8,171 bases of DNA. Source: SHZI01 sp038214295 (GTDB lineage Bacteria; Pseudomonadota; Gammaproteobacteria; Steroidobacterales; GCA-2729495). Where the stretch lies: the NCBI GenBank assembly GCA_038214295.1, contig JBBQSA010000083.1, positions 1-8,171 of the forward strand, given 5' to 3'. The number at the start of each line of letters is the position of its first letter. Position 1 is the first letter of the stretch. Below the pieces are notes generated by a model that was not told the DNA's origin, made no database searches, and saw only the letters and a program-made list of their open reading frames with translations. This document shows positions 1-6,987 of this stretch, piece by piece. The position numbers and the translations under genes are program-made.

Positions 1-600
1 GGAAGATTTGCTACTTCTGATTTGAATGATCTATATCGCCGTGTGATTAATCGTAATAATCGGCTGAAACGCCTTCTTGAGTTAAAAGCACCGGAAATCA
101 TTGTGCGCAACGAGAAGCGAATGCTGCAGGAAGCGGTTGACTCATTGCTGGACAACGGTCGCCGTGGAAAAGCAATGACGGGAGCAAATAAGCGGCCGCT
201 GAAATCACTTGCCGATATGATCAAGGGAAAGGGCGGTCGTTTCCGGCAAAATCTGCTCGGAAAGCGCGTCGATTACTCCGGCCGATCGGTAATCGTCGTA
301 GGTCCGCAGCTCAAGCTGCATCAGTGTGGATTGCCAAAGAAAATGGCCCTGGAATTATTCAAGCCGTTCATCTTCAACAAACTGGAAATAATGGGTATTG
401 CCAGTACCATAAAGGCAGCGAAGCGTGAGGTGGAAACAGAGAGTCCCGTGGTATGGGACATACTGGAGGATGTGATTCGGGAGCATCCAGTGATGTTAAA
501 CAGAGCACCCACGTTGCACCGCCTCGGAATCCAGGCGTTCGAGCCGGTTCTGATCGAAGGAAAGGCAATTCAATTGCATCCATTGGTTTGTGCTGCATTC
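1..600 (+). other. Compositionally distinct 5' segment of rpoC
   Basis: A hand count gives 298 G+C in these 600 bases (about 50%), against 111 of 180 (62%) just downstream. The codons include AGA (4-6, 502-504), ATA, TTA, CTA, AAT, ATT and eight GGA. After 600 C- and G-ending codons take over at once. The reading frame continues without a break and the protein stays collinear with the family. The switch falls on the codons for NADFDGDQMAVH, one of the most conserved stretches in bacteria. From memory, several residues before the break (GPQLKLHQCG, LVCAAF) look more betaproteobacterial, while those after (EARALMMSTNNILSPANG) look gammaproteobacterial. A recombination tract or an assembly chimera are both possible. 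Confidence 0.75.
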
Positions 601-3492
601 AACGCCGACTTCGACGGGGACCAGATGGCGGTTCACGTGCCGCTGTCGCTTGAGGCGCAGCTCGAGGCCCGCGCCCTGATGATGTCGACGAACAATATTC
701 TCTCGCCTGCCAACGGCGAGCCGATCATCGTTCCTTCGCAGGACGTAGTTCTCGGTCTCTATTACATGACCCGCGAGCGCATCAACGCCAAGGGCGAGGG
801 CATGATTTTCGCGGACGTCAGCGAGGTGCACCGCGCCTATGAGAGTCGGACGGTCGAGCTTCACGCCAAGATCAAGGCCCGCATCCGCCACACCGGCGTT
901 GACGAGAGCGGCAATATCACCAGCGAGATCAAGCTCGTCGAGACGACGGTCGGCCGTGCTCTCCTGTCCGAAATCCTCCCGGAGGGCATGGACTTCTCCA
1001 CCGTCAACCGGAACATGGACAAGAAGGCCATATCGGGCTCCATCAACGCCTGCTACCGGCAGGTCGGCCTGAAGAAGACGGTCGTCTTTGCCGACCAGTT
1101 GATGTACACCGGGTTCGCCTACGCCACCCGCGCCGGCATTTCCATCGGCGTCAACGACATGGTCGTCCCCCAGGAAAAGGTCAAGATCCTGGCGGCTGCC
1201 GAGGAAGAGGTGAAGGAGATCCAGGACCAGTTCGCGAGCGGTCTTGTGACCAATGGCGAGCGCTACAACAAGGTCGTCGATATCTGGTCCCGCACCAACG
1301 ACCTCGTCGCCAAGGCGATGATGGAAAAGCTGGGCACCGAGTTGACCGTCAACGCCAAGGGCGAGACGGTCCGGCAGGCGTCATTCAATTCCATCTTCAT
1401 GATGGCCGACTCCGGCGCCCGCGGTTCCGCTGCGCAGATCAGGCAGCTTGCCGGCATGCGTGGCCTCATGGCCAAGCCGGACGGCTCGATCATCGAGACG
1501 CCCATCACGGCCAACTTCCGGGAGGGCCTGGACGTACTCCAGTACTTCATCTCGACTCATGGCGCCCGCAAGGGTCTCGCGGACACGGCCTTGAAGACGG
1601 CGAACTCCGGCTACCTCACCCGCCGGCTTGTCGACGTGGCCCAGGACCTCGTTGTGTCATCAGAGGATTGCGGCACGACGAACGGGTTGTTCATGGCCCC
1701 CCTCGTCGAGGGTGGTGACATCGTCGAACCCTTGCGCGAGCGGGTGCTGGGCCGGGTCCTTGCTGACCCGGTCACCCGTCCTGGCACGTCCGAGGTCATT
1801 CTCGAGGCGGGCGTCATTCTCGACGAGCGCCTGGTGCGCCGGCTTGAGGAATACGGCGTGGATCTGGTCAAGGTTCGTTCACCGATCACCTGCGAGACCC
1901 GCTACGGTGTCTGCGGCCTGTGCTATGGCCGTGACCTGGCCCGTGGCACCCGGGTGAACATCGGCGAGGCGGTCGGCGTGATAGCCGCCCAGTCCATCGG
2001 CGAGCCCGGCACGCAGCTGACCATGCGCACGTTCCACATCGGCGGCGCGGCTTCCCGTGCGGCTGCTGCCACGAGCGTCGAGGTCAAGCGCCCGGGGACC
2101 GTGCGGCTGCATAACGTCAAGACCGTGCGTCACGAGAAGGGTTACCTCGTGGCCGTAAGCCGTTCTGGCGAAATCGGTGTGATGGATGAGCAGGGCCGGG
2201 AGCGCGAGCGCTACCGCATCCCCTATGGTGCCGTCATCAACATCGATGATGGCGTGCAGGTAGACGGCGGCCAGATCGTGGCCACCTGGGACCCGCACAC
2301 GCATCCTGTGGTCGCCGAGGTTGGCGGGCTTCTGAAGTTCCAGGACTTCGTCGAAGGCGTTACGGTTGCCGAGCAGGTTGACGAAGTCACCGGTCTGTCC
2401 AGCTACCTGATCATGGATCCCAAGCAGCGCGGCATGAGCTCGCGGGACCTGCGTCCTACGGCGAAACTGCTGAATGCCAAGGGCCAGGAAATCTGCTTTG
2501 CCAATACCGATATCCCGGCGGTCTATGCGCTGCCGACCGGCGCTGTCGTCACCATGGCCGACGGCGCTCGCGTGTCGGTCGGCGACGTTATCGCCCGCAT
2601 TCCGCAGGAGTCGTCGAAGACCCGCGACATCACGGGTGGTCTGCCCCGCGTGGCGGACCTGTTTGAGGCCCGCAAGCCCAAGGACCCGGCAATCCTGGCG
2701 GAGTTCAGCGGCACGGTGAGCTTCGGCAAGGAGACCAAGGGCAAGCGGCGTCTCATCATCACCGACGAGAAGGGCGAGAAGTACGAAGAGCTGATCCCGA
2801 AGTGGCGCCACCTGGGCGTCTTCGAGGGTGAGCAGGTCGCCCGTGGCGAAATGATCGCTGACGGCGAGCCCAATCCCCACGACATCCTGCGACTGCAGGG
2901 CGTGGAGCGGCTTGCTGACTACCTCGTGCGCGAGATCCAGGACGTCTATCGGCTGCAGGGCGTCAAGATCAACGACAAGCACATCGAGACGATCATCCGC
3001 CAGATGCTGCGGAAGGTTGAGACCGTTCACCCGGGCGACACCGGCCTGCTGCCCGGCGAGCAACTCGAGCGTTCGCGTGTCATCGACCTGAACGAGACGG
3101 CCCGCAAGCAGAACAAGGAAATCGCCCGCGTCGAGCCATTGCTGCTCGGCATCACCAAGGCCTCCCTGGCGACGGAGTCCTTCATTTCGGCGGCCTCCTT
3201 CCAGGAAACCACCCGCGTCCTGACGGAGGCGGCGGTCAAGGGCCTCAGGGACGACCTCCGTGGCCTGAAGGAGAACGTCATCGTGGGCCGTCTGATCCCG
3301 GCCGGCACCGGGTACCGCTACCACGCGGAACAGCGCCGCACCCGGGAGCAGGAGCTGCGAGAGGGGCTTCAGGGTCTGGATGAGACCCGGACGCTGGATT
3401 CGGCCTCCGGGCTGGACAGTGACGGGGCAGGTGACAGCGCAGCGGCAGACGCGGCGGTCAGCGAGGATGCGGCTGGCGAGGCGGGTGAGTGA
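1..3492 (+). CDS. rpoC: DNA-directed RNA polymerase subunit beta' (5' partial)
   Basis: This is the beta' subunit of RNA polymerase, which forms the clamp and most of the active site. The frame is open from base 1, so about 257 N-terminal residues (first zinc finger, zipper) lie outside the window; the TTG at 22 is an internal Leu codon. In window residues: sigma-binding clamp helices about 8-52; NRAPTLHR 167-174; catalytic NADFDGD 201-207 with Mg-binding Asp 203, 205 and 207; bridge helix about 512-548 (GARKGLADTALKTANSGYL); second zinc site Cys 557, 631, 638 and 641; trigger loop LTMRTFHIGG with His679; SI3-like insertion about 686-873, then DITGGLPRVADLFEAR. All landmarks fit E. coli numbering minus 257. 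The C terminus ends in an Ala/Asp/Glu-rich tail of about 30 residues, variable in the family. Bases 1-600 differ sharply in composition from the rest. No frameshift or missing key residue was found. Confidence 0.98.
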   Translation, partial: GRFATSDLNDLYRRVINRNNRLKRLLELKAPEIIVRNEKRMLQEAVDSLLDNGRRGKAMTGANKRPLKSLADMIKGKGGRFRQNLLGKRVDYSGRSVIVVGPQLKLHQCGLPKKMALELFKPFIFNKLEIMGIASTIKAAKREVETESPVVWDILEDVIREHPVMLNRAPTLHRLGIQAFEPVLIEGKAIQLHPLVCAAFNADFDGDQMAVHVPLSLEAQLEARALMMSTNNILSPANGEPIIVPSQDVVLGLYYMTRERINAKGEGMIFADVSEVHRAYESRTVELHAKIKARIRHTGVDESGNITSEIKLVETTVGRALLSEILPEGMDFSTVNRNMDKKAISGSINACYRQVGLKKTVVFADQLMYTGFAYATRAGISIGVNDMVVPQEKVKILAAAEEEVKEIQDQFASGLVTNGERYNKVVDIWSRTNDLVAKAMMEKLGTELTVNAKGETVRQASFNSIFMMADSGARGSAAQIRQLAGMRGLMAKPDGSIIETPITANFREGLDVLQYFISTHGARKGLADTALKTANSGYLTRRLVDVAQDLVVSSEDCGTTNGLFMAPLVEGGDIVEPLRERVLGRVLADPVTRPGTSEVILEAGVILDERLVRRLEEYGVDLVKVRSPITCETRYGVCGLCYGRDLARGTRVNIGEAVGVIAAQSIGEPGTQLTMRTFHIGGAASRAAAATSVEVKRPGTVRLHNVKTVRHEKGYLVAVSRSGEIGVMDEQGRERERYRIPYGAVINIDDGVQVDGGQIVATWDPHTHPVVAEVGGLLKFQDFVEGVTVAEQVDEVTGLSSYLIMDPKQRGMSSRDLRPTAKLLNAKGQEICFANTDIPAVYALPTGAVVTMADGARVSVGDVIARIPQESSKTRDITGGLPRVADLFEARKPKDPAILAEFSGTVSFGKETKGKRRLIITDEKGEKYEELIPKWRHLGVFEGEQVARGEMIADGEPNPHDILRLQGVERLADYLVREIQDVYRLQGVKINDKHIETIIRQMLRKVETVHPGDTGLLPGEQLERSRVIDLNETARKQNKEIARVEPLLLGITKASLATESFISAASFQETTRVLTEAAVKGLRDDLRGLKENVIVGRLIPAGTGYRYHAEQRRTREQELREGLQGLDETRTLDSASGLDSDGAGDSAAADAAVSEDAAGEAGE

Positions 3493-3523
3493 GCCCTCCC
3501 GTGGGTCGTTTGCTCTGGTGGGC

Positions 3524-3573
3524 GGCCCTCGGGACCCGGGCCTGCCTGGGGACCCGCCTCGGGCGGCCCAGGC
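3524..3573 (+). terminator. GC-rich stem-loops after rpoC, possible terminator or RNA stabiliser
   Basis: The main hairpin spans 3544-3573. GCCTGGG (3544-3550) pairs with CCCAGGC (3567-3573), and CCGCC (3554-3558) pairs with GGCGG (3562-3566) around a TCG loop. This makes 12 G/C-rich pairs with one 3-nt bulge (GAC). A smaller stem, GGCCC (3524-3528) with GGGCC (3538-3542), lies just upstream. It begins 32 nt after the rpoC stop. No U-tract follows, so it does not meet the classical intrinsic-terminator pattern. It could be a weak or Rho-assisted terminator, a barrier to 3' exonucleases, or only a product of high GC. Confidence 0.35.
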
Positions 3574-3589
3574 CGGCGCCCCGGCTGCG

Positions 3590-3632
3590 GCGGGCCCCTG
3601 TTCCGGTCGCGGGGCCCCACTGCGGGCCCCTG
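3590..3632 (+). repeat. Direct repeats GCGGGCCCCTG with alternative hairpins
   Basis: The 11-mer GCGGGCCCCTG occurs at 3590-3600 and again at 3622-3632. Between them GGGGCCC (3611-3617) can pair perfectly with GGGCCCC on either side: with 3624-3630 (7 bp, 6-nt loop) or with 3592-3598 (7 bp, 12-nt loop). The two folds exclude each other. The 3' fold is followed by a pyrimidine-rich stretch (TGCTTCGCTTCCCTT) but not by a run of T. It sits directly upstream of the str promoter, where it could end rpoC transcription or only reflect local GC-rich repeat growth. Confidence 0.45.
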
Positions 3633-3647
3633 CTTCGCTTCCCTTGC

Positions 3648-3677
3648 TTGACACCCTTTCCGGGGGGCCAATAGACT
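3648..3677 (+). promoter_or_regulatory. Predicted sigma70-type promoter of the str operon
   Basis: A perfect -35 TTGACA (3648-3653) is followed after 18 bp by TAGACT (3672-3677), which matches 4 of 6 bases of TATAAT. From memory, the E. coli str promoter has the same design, TTGACACC then a C/T run and a -10 followed by GGCG; here TTGACACCCTTT is followed by TAGACTTGGCG. The predicted start of transcription is near 3684, giving a leader of about 140 nt before rpsL. The 18-bp spacer and the imperfect -10 leave the exact -10 register open. The start point is an inference. Confidence 0.7.
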
Positions 3678-3701
3678 TGGCGGCCCAGCAGGCTGGCAAC
3701 C

Positions 3702-3735
3702 GCCGGCTGGCGCGCACCGGCTTTTAGTAGCCGGC
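3702..3735 (+). promoter_or_regulatory. Competing small hairpins in the rpsL leader
   Basis: Three complementary blocks lie 20-50 nt into the predicted leader: GCCGGCT (3702-3708), CCGGC (3717-3721) and AGCCGGC (3729-3735). The first can pair with the third over 7 bp. The middle block can pair over 5 bp with either of the others. The 3702-3706/3717-3721 fold is followed at once by TTTT (3722-3725), which resembles a very weak intrinsic terminator. The remaining leader to 3825 is less GC-rich and shows no other convincing structure. An attenuation role is only a possibility, since short GC blocks of this kind arise often by chance. Confidence 0.25.
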
Positions 3736-3825
3736 AGCTTCCCGATACCGAATAACAAGCCTGCCTCTTTCGCTTGGGGCGGCATCCGGCAGTAATCCGA
3801 ACAGCAACACGAGCAGCAGGTTTTA

Positions 3826-4203
3826 ATGGCCACAGTAAATCAATTGGTCCGCAAGCCGCGCAACGCGCCGACCTACAAGAGCAAGGTCCCGGCGCTGGCC
3901 GGCAGCCCCCAGAAGCGGGGCGTATGTACCCGGGTGTACACCACCACCCCGAAGAAGCCGAACTCGGCCCTCCGGAAGGTCGCCCGCGTCCGGCTGACCA
4001 ATGGCTTTGAGGTCACCAGTTACATTGGCGGGGAGGGCCACAACCTCCAGGAGCATTCCGTCGTGATGATCCGCGGGGGCCGCGTCAAGGACCTGCCGGG
4101 TGTGCGCTACCACACCATCCGCGGCACCCTTGACTGCGCGGGCGTGACCGATCGGCGCCAGAGTCGCTCCAAGTACGGCGCGAAGAGGCCCAAGACGAAG
4201 TAG
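3826..4203 (+). CDS. rpsL: 30S ribosomal protein S12
   Basis: S12 sits at the 30S decoding centre and helps set translational accuracy. The product is 125 residues (E. coli 124) and is recognised end to end from MATVNQLVRKPR to the basic tail SKYGAKRPKTK. The TTPKKPNSALRK loop (Lys43, Lys44) and the RVKDLPGVRYHT loop (Lys88) are wild type at the classical streptomycin-resistance positions, so no resistance allele is seen. Asp89 is the residue that RimO methylthiolates in E. coli. The stretch at about residues 13-27 is the least conserved part, as is usual for the family. The ATG at 3826 follows a modest CAGG (3817-3820) at 5-nt spacing. It is the first gene after the predicted str promoter and TAG ends it at 4203. 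Confidence 0.98.
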   Translation: MATVNQLVRKPRNAPTYKSKVPALAGSPQKRGVCTRVYTTTPKKPNSALRKVARVRLTNGFEVTSYIGGEGHNLQEHSVVMIRGGRVKDLPGVRYHTIRGTLDCAGVTDRRQSRSKYGAKRPKTK

Positions 4204-4325
4204 CGCGGGCGCCAGCAATACACAGATCAAAACACAGTTGATGGCCAGAGCTGACCTAACAGTTCTGAGATATCAGCAACCACCAGTCAGTAATCCGGAA
4301 CGAAGAGTCCAGGCGGAGCCACAGC
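4204..4325 (+). promoter_or_regulatory. rpsL-rpsG spacer, candidate S7 feedback site
   Basis: This 122-nt spacer is visibly more A/T-rich than the genes on either side. In E. coli the corresponding spacer of roughly 100 nt is where S7 binds the str mRNA to repress its own translation, which is coupled to that of rpsL. Size and position fit that role. I see only weak pairing here, such as GCTGA (4250-4254) with TCAGC (4273-4277), and cannot align it to the E. coli structure. No -35/-10 pair stands out. The regulatory role is therefore inferred from synteny. Confidence 0.35.
4311..4318 (+). promoter_or_regulatory. Ribosome binding site of rpsG
   Basis: AGGCGGAG lies 7 nt before the ATG at 4326 and is the clearest Shine-Dalgarno-like sequence in the operon. 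It fixes the rpsG start, which also matches the conserved S7 N terminus (MSRR). Confidence 0.65.
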
Positions 4326-4805
4326 ATGTCCAGACGTACATCGGCGCCAAAGCGCGTCATCCTGCCCGACCCGAAGCACAAGAGTGACCTGCTGGCCAAG
4401 TTCACCAACATGATCATGCGCTCCGGCAAGAAGTCCGTGGCGGAGGGCATCATCTACGGGGCCCTGGAGCGGATTGTCGAACGCAGCGGCCAGGACGAAG
4501 GCAAGGCCGTCGAGCTGTTCGGCCGCGCCCTTGAGAACGTCAAGCCGATGGTCGAGGTGAAGTCGCGGCGTGTCGGCGGCGCGACCTACCAGGTGCCCGT
4601 CGAAGTTCGTCCGCTGCGCCGCCAGACTCTCGCCATGCGCTGGGTTATCGATGCCGCGCGCAGCCGCACCGAAAAGTCTATGGCCCATCGCCTGGCCCAC
4701 GAGATTCTGGATGCCGTAGACAACCGCGGTGCCGCGGTCAAGAAGCGCGAAGATACCCATCGGATGGCGGAAGCAAACCGCGCGTTCTCGCACTACCGCT
4801 GGTAG
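4326..4805 (+). CDS. rpsG: 30S ribosomal protein S7
   Basis: S7 is a primary 16S rRNA-binding protein that starts assembly of the 30S head and contacts mRNA and tRNA near the E site. The product is 159 residues, against 156-179 for E. coli alleles. Family blocks are all present: the N-terminal arm MSRRTSAPKR, LLAKFTNMIMRSGKKSVAEGI, the beta-hairpin region VKSRRVGGATYQVPVEVRP, LAMRWVIDAARSR, then MAHRLAHEILDA and the C-terminal KKREDTHRMAEANRAFSHYRW. It lies 122 nt after rpsL and 54 nt before the fusA start. In E. coli it is the operon's translational repressor. The TAG stop is at 4803-4805. Nothing is missing or unusual. Confidence 0.98.
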   Translation: MSRRTSAPKRVILPDPKHKSDLLAKFTNMIMRSGKKSVAEGIIYGALERIVERSGQDEGKAVELFGRALENVKPMVEVKSRRVGGATYQVPVEVRPLRRQTLAMRWVIDAARSRTEKSMAHRLAHEILDAVDNRGAAVKKREDTHRMAEANRAFSHYRW

Positions 4806-4821
4806 TGCCGGCTTCCTGATG

Positions 4822-4837
4822 ATCAGTCCTGACTGAT
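4822..4837 (+). repeat. Perfect inverted repeat between rpsG and fusA
   Basis: ATCAGTC (4822-4828) and GACTGAT (4831-4837) are exact reverse complements 2 nt apart; as RNA this would be a 6-bp stem with a CCTG loop. It starts 16 nt after the rpsG stop and ends 22 nt before the fusA GTG. Smaller CTGA/TCAG palindromes overlap or flank it (4816-4826, 4840-4850). Its 3' arm covers the first two bases of the unused ATG at 4836. It may affect coupling or RNA processing, or be a protein-binding palindrome; no function is established. Confidence 0.45.
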
Positions 4838-4859
4838 GCCTGATTGTCAGAGAAGTCCC

Positions 4860-6950
4860 GTGGCACGCACGACTCCGATCGAGTACTACCGGAATATCGG
4901 TATTTCGGCGCACATCGACGCGGGCAAGACCACGACCACCGAGCGGGTCCTCTTTTACACCGGCGTCTCCCACCAGATGGGCGAGGTCCACGATGGCGCC
5001 TCGATCATGGACTGGATGGAGCAGGAGCAGGAGCGGGGCATAACCATTACCTCCGCGGCCACGACCTGCTTCTGGTCCGGCATGGACAAGCAGTTCCCTG
5101 AGCACCGAATCAACATCATCGACACGCCGGGGCACGTCGACTTCACGATCGAGGTGGAGCGCTCTCTGCGGATCCTCGATGGCGGCGTGAGTTTGTTCTG
5201 TGCCGTCCGTGGCGTGGAGTCCCAGTCAGAGACTGTGTGGCGCCAGGCGGACAAGTACGGTGTTCCGCGCATCGCATTCATCAACAAGATGGACCGGCCG
5301 GGCGCGGATTTCTTCCGGGTTCTGGAGCAGATGCGCGAGCGGCTTGGGGCCAACCCGGTGCCAATCCAGCTGCCCATTGGTTCCGAAGGCGGGTTCCGCG
5401 GCGTCGTTGACCTCGTGCGCATGCGGGCGATTACCTGGGACGACACCACCCAGGGGATGTGCTTCGACGCGCAGGATATTCCGGCGGAACTCCAGTCCAG
5501 CGCCCGGGAATACCATGACCGGGTCGTGGCGGCAGCTGCCGAAGGCAGCGAAGAGTTGCTGACCAGGTACCTGGAAACGGGCGATCTGACTCCCGCGGAA
5601 ATCCGCAGCGGTCTTCGCCGGCGGACCCTGAAGAGCGAGATCGTCCCGGTGGCCTGTGGCTCAGCCTTCAGGAACAAGGGTGTTCAGGCTGTCCTGGACG
5701 CCGTCATCGATTATCTGCCGTCTCCCGCTGACAAGCCTCCGGTCGTCGGCATCCTCGAGGACGGGCGGCCGGGCCAGCGGCTCGCCAGCGACGACCAGCC
5801 GTTTTCGGCTCTCGCTTTCAAGATTGCCGCCGATCCACTGGTCGGCAATCTCACCTTCTTCAGGGTCTATTCGGGCGTACTCAATTCCGGCGATACGGTC
5901 TTCGTTCCCGTGAAGAGCAAGCGGGAGCGCATCAGCCGGCTGCTGCAGATGCATGCGAACGACCGGGAAGAGATCCGCGAAGTCCGGGCCGGCGACATCG
6001 CGGCCGCTGTCGGCCTGCATGGCGTGACGACCGGCGACACCCTGGCGGAGGAGCGGCACAGCATCACCCTCGAGAAGATCGAGTTTCCCGAGCCGGTGAT
6101 CTCCGTAGCCCTCGAACCCCGGACCGAGGCTGACCAGGAGCGGATGGCGCGCGCGCTGCGCAATCTCGCCGACGAGGATCCCTCGTTCCGCGTCGCGGCC
6201 GACGGCGAGTCCGGCCAGGCGGTGATTTCCGGCATGGGCGAACTCCACCTGGAGGTCATCGTCGACCGGCTTCGCCGGGAGTACGGTGTCGATGCGACGG
6301 CCGGTCGGCCCCAGGTGGCCTATCGCGAGACGATTGGCGAGGCCTCAGGGCATGAGCTCCGGTTTTCCCGGCAGGCCGGCGGTCGCGGGCAATTTGCGCA
6401 CGTCATCCTGCGCGTGGAGCCATTGCCAGGCGGCAGCGGTTACGAGTTCGTCGAGGACATCGCCGAAGGCGGGATCCCGGGCCGGTTCATCGCGGCCCTG
6501 GAGGCCGGCGTCCGGGAGCAGATGAGTAGCGGGATTCAGGCCGGCTTCCCGGTGGTTGATGTCCGGATCACGGTGCTCGGCGGGTCCAGTCACGAGGTCG
6601 ATTCCAGCGAAATGTCCTTCAAGACGGCTGGCGCCATGGCATTCCGCGAGGCTTGCCTGAAGGTACGGCCGGTGCTTCTCGAGCCCGTCATGCACGTGGA
6701 GATCGTTACCCCGATAAAGTTCATGGGTGACGTCAACGGTGAAGTGAGCCGTCGCCGCGGTGTCGTCGTCGGCATGGACGAATCCGGCGCTGGCAGCGTC
6801 ATCCAGGCCGAAGTTCCACTGGCCGAAATGTTCGGCTATGCCACGAGTCTCCGCTCCCTCAGTCAGGGCAGGGCGAGCTACACGATGAAATTCTTGAGAT
6901 ATGCCGCCGTGCCGGCTGGCGCTACTCCAGCAGCCGGCCGTACACACTGA
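4860..6950 (+). CDS. fusA: Elongation factor G
   Basis: EF-G is the GTPase that drives ribosomal translocation and, with RRF, ribosome recycling. The product is 696 residues (E. coli 704). GTP-binding motifs in order are AHIDAGKTT (17-25), RGITIT (59-64), DTPGH (88-92), NKMD (142-145) and CGSAF near 262. Domain II follows (FSALAFKIAADPLVGNLTF), then domains III-V, including GMGELHLEVIVDRL, QVAYRETI, GGRGQFAHV, the tip HEVDSSE with the conserved His, and EMFGYATSLRSLSQGRASYTM. The start is GTG 4860 because it gives the conserved terminus (M)ARTTPI; an in-frame ATG at 4836 would add eight residues with no family counterpart and no Shine-Dalgarno. Upstream of the GTG only a weak AGAGAAG is seen. 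The C-terminal tail after FLRY is diverged. It is more divergent from E. coli than its ribosomal neighbours, but full length and intact. Confidence 0.97.
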   Translation: MARTTPIEYYRNIGISAHIDAGKTTTTERVLFYTGVSHQMGEVHDGASIMDWMEQEQERGITITSAATTCFWSGMDKQFPEHRINIIDTPGHVDFTIEVERSLRILDGGVSLFCAVRGVESQSETVWRQADKYGVPRIAFINKMDRPGADFFRVLEQMRERLGANPVPIQLPIGSEGGFRGVVDLVRMRAITWDDTTQGMCFDAQDIPAELQSSAREYHDRVVAAAAEGSEELLTRYLETGDLTPAEIRSGLRRRTLKSEIVPVACGSAFRNKGVQAVLDAVIDYLPSPADKPPVVGILEDGRPGQRLASDDQPFSALAFKIAADPLVGNLTFFRVYSGVLNSGDTVFVPVKSKRERISRLLQMHANDREEIREVRAGDIAAAVGLHGVTTGDTLAEERHSITLEKIEFPEPVISVALEPRTEADQERMARALRNLADEDPSFRVAADGESGQAVISGMGELHLEVIVDRLRREYGVDATAGRPQVAYRETIGEASGHELRFSRQAGGRGQFAHVILRVEPLPGGSGYEFVEDIAEGGIPGRFIAALEAGVREQMSSGIQAGFPVVDVRITVLGGSSHEVDSSEMSFKTAGAMAFREACLKVRPVLLEPVMHVEIVTPIKFMGDVNGEVSRRRGVVVGMDESGAGSVIQAEVPLAEMFGYATSLRSLSQGRASYTMKFLRYAAVPAGATPAAGRTH

Positions 6951-6987
6951 ACCCCAACCAACCGTCCACGCAAGAGAGAAACCGGAC

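Noticed and set aside
22..24. TTG as an rpoC start codon
   Set aside because: The upstream codons GRFATSD continue the beta' sequence in frame, so the gene is cut by the window and does not begin here.
1879..3717. Long antisense open frame of about 612 codons opposite rpoC
   Set aside because: It lies opposite an unmistakable rpoC, its predicted protein is low-complexity Arg/Ala/Leu/Asp-rich with no recognisable family, and such frames are expected opposite high-GC genes.
3380..3727. Plus-strand open frame of 115 codons spanning the rpoC end and the intergenic gap
   Set aside because: It overlaps the rpoC C terminus in another frame and runs through the hairpins and promoter; it is Pro/Arg/Gly-rich from GC content alone.
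3826..4203. Streptomycin-resistance allele in rpsL
   Set aside because: Lys43, Lys44 and Lys88 are the wild-type residues.
4836..4838. ATG as the fusA start
   Set aside because: It would add eight residues without family counterpart, has no Shine-Dalgarno, and lies partly in an inverted repeat; GTG 4860 gives the conserved ARTTPI terminus.
4287..5135. Antisense open frame of 282 codons opposite rpsG and fusA
   Set aside because: It crosses two real genes and their junction and shows no domain or plausible start context.
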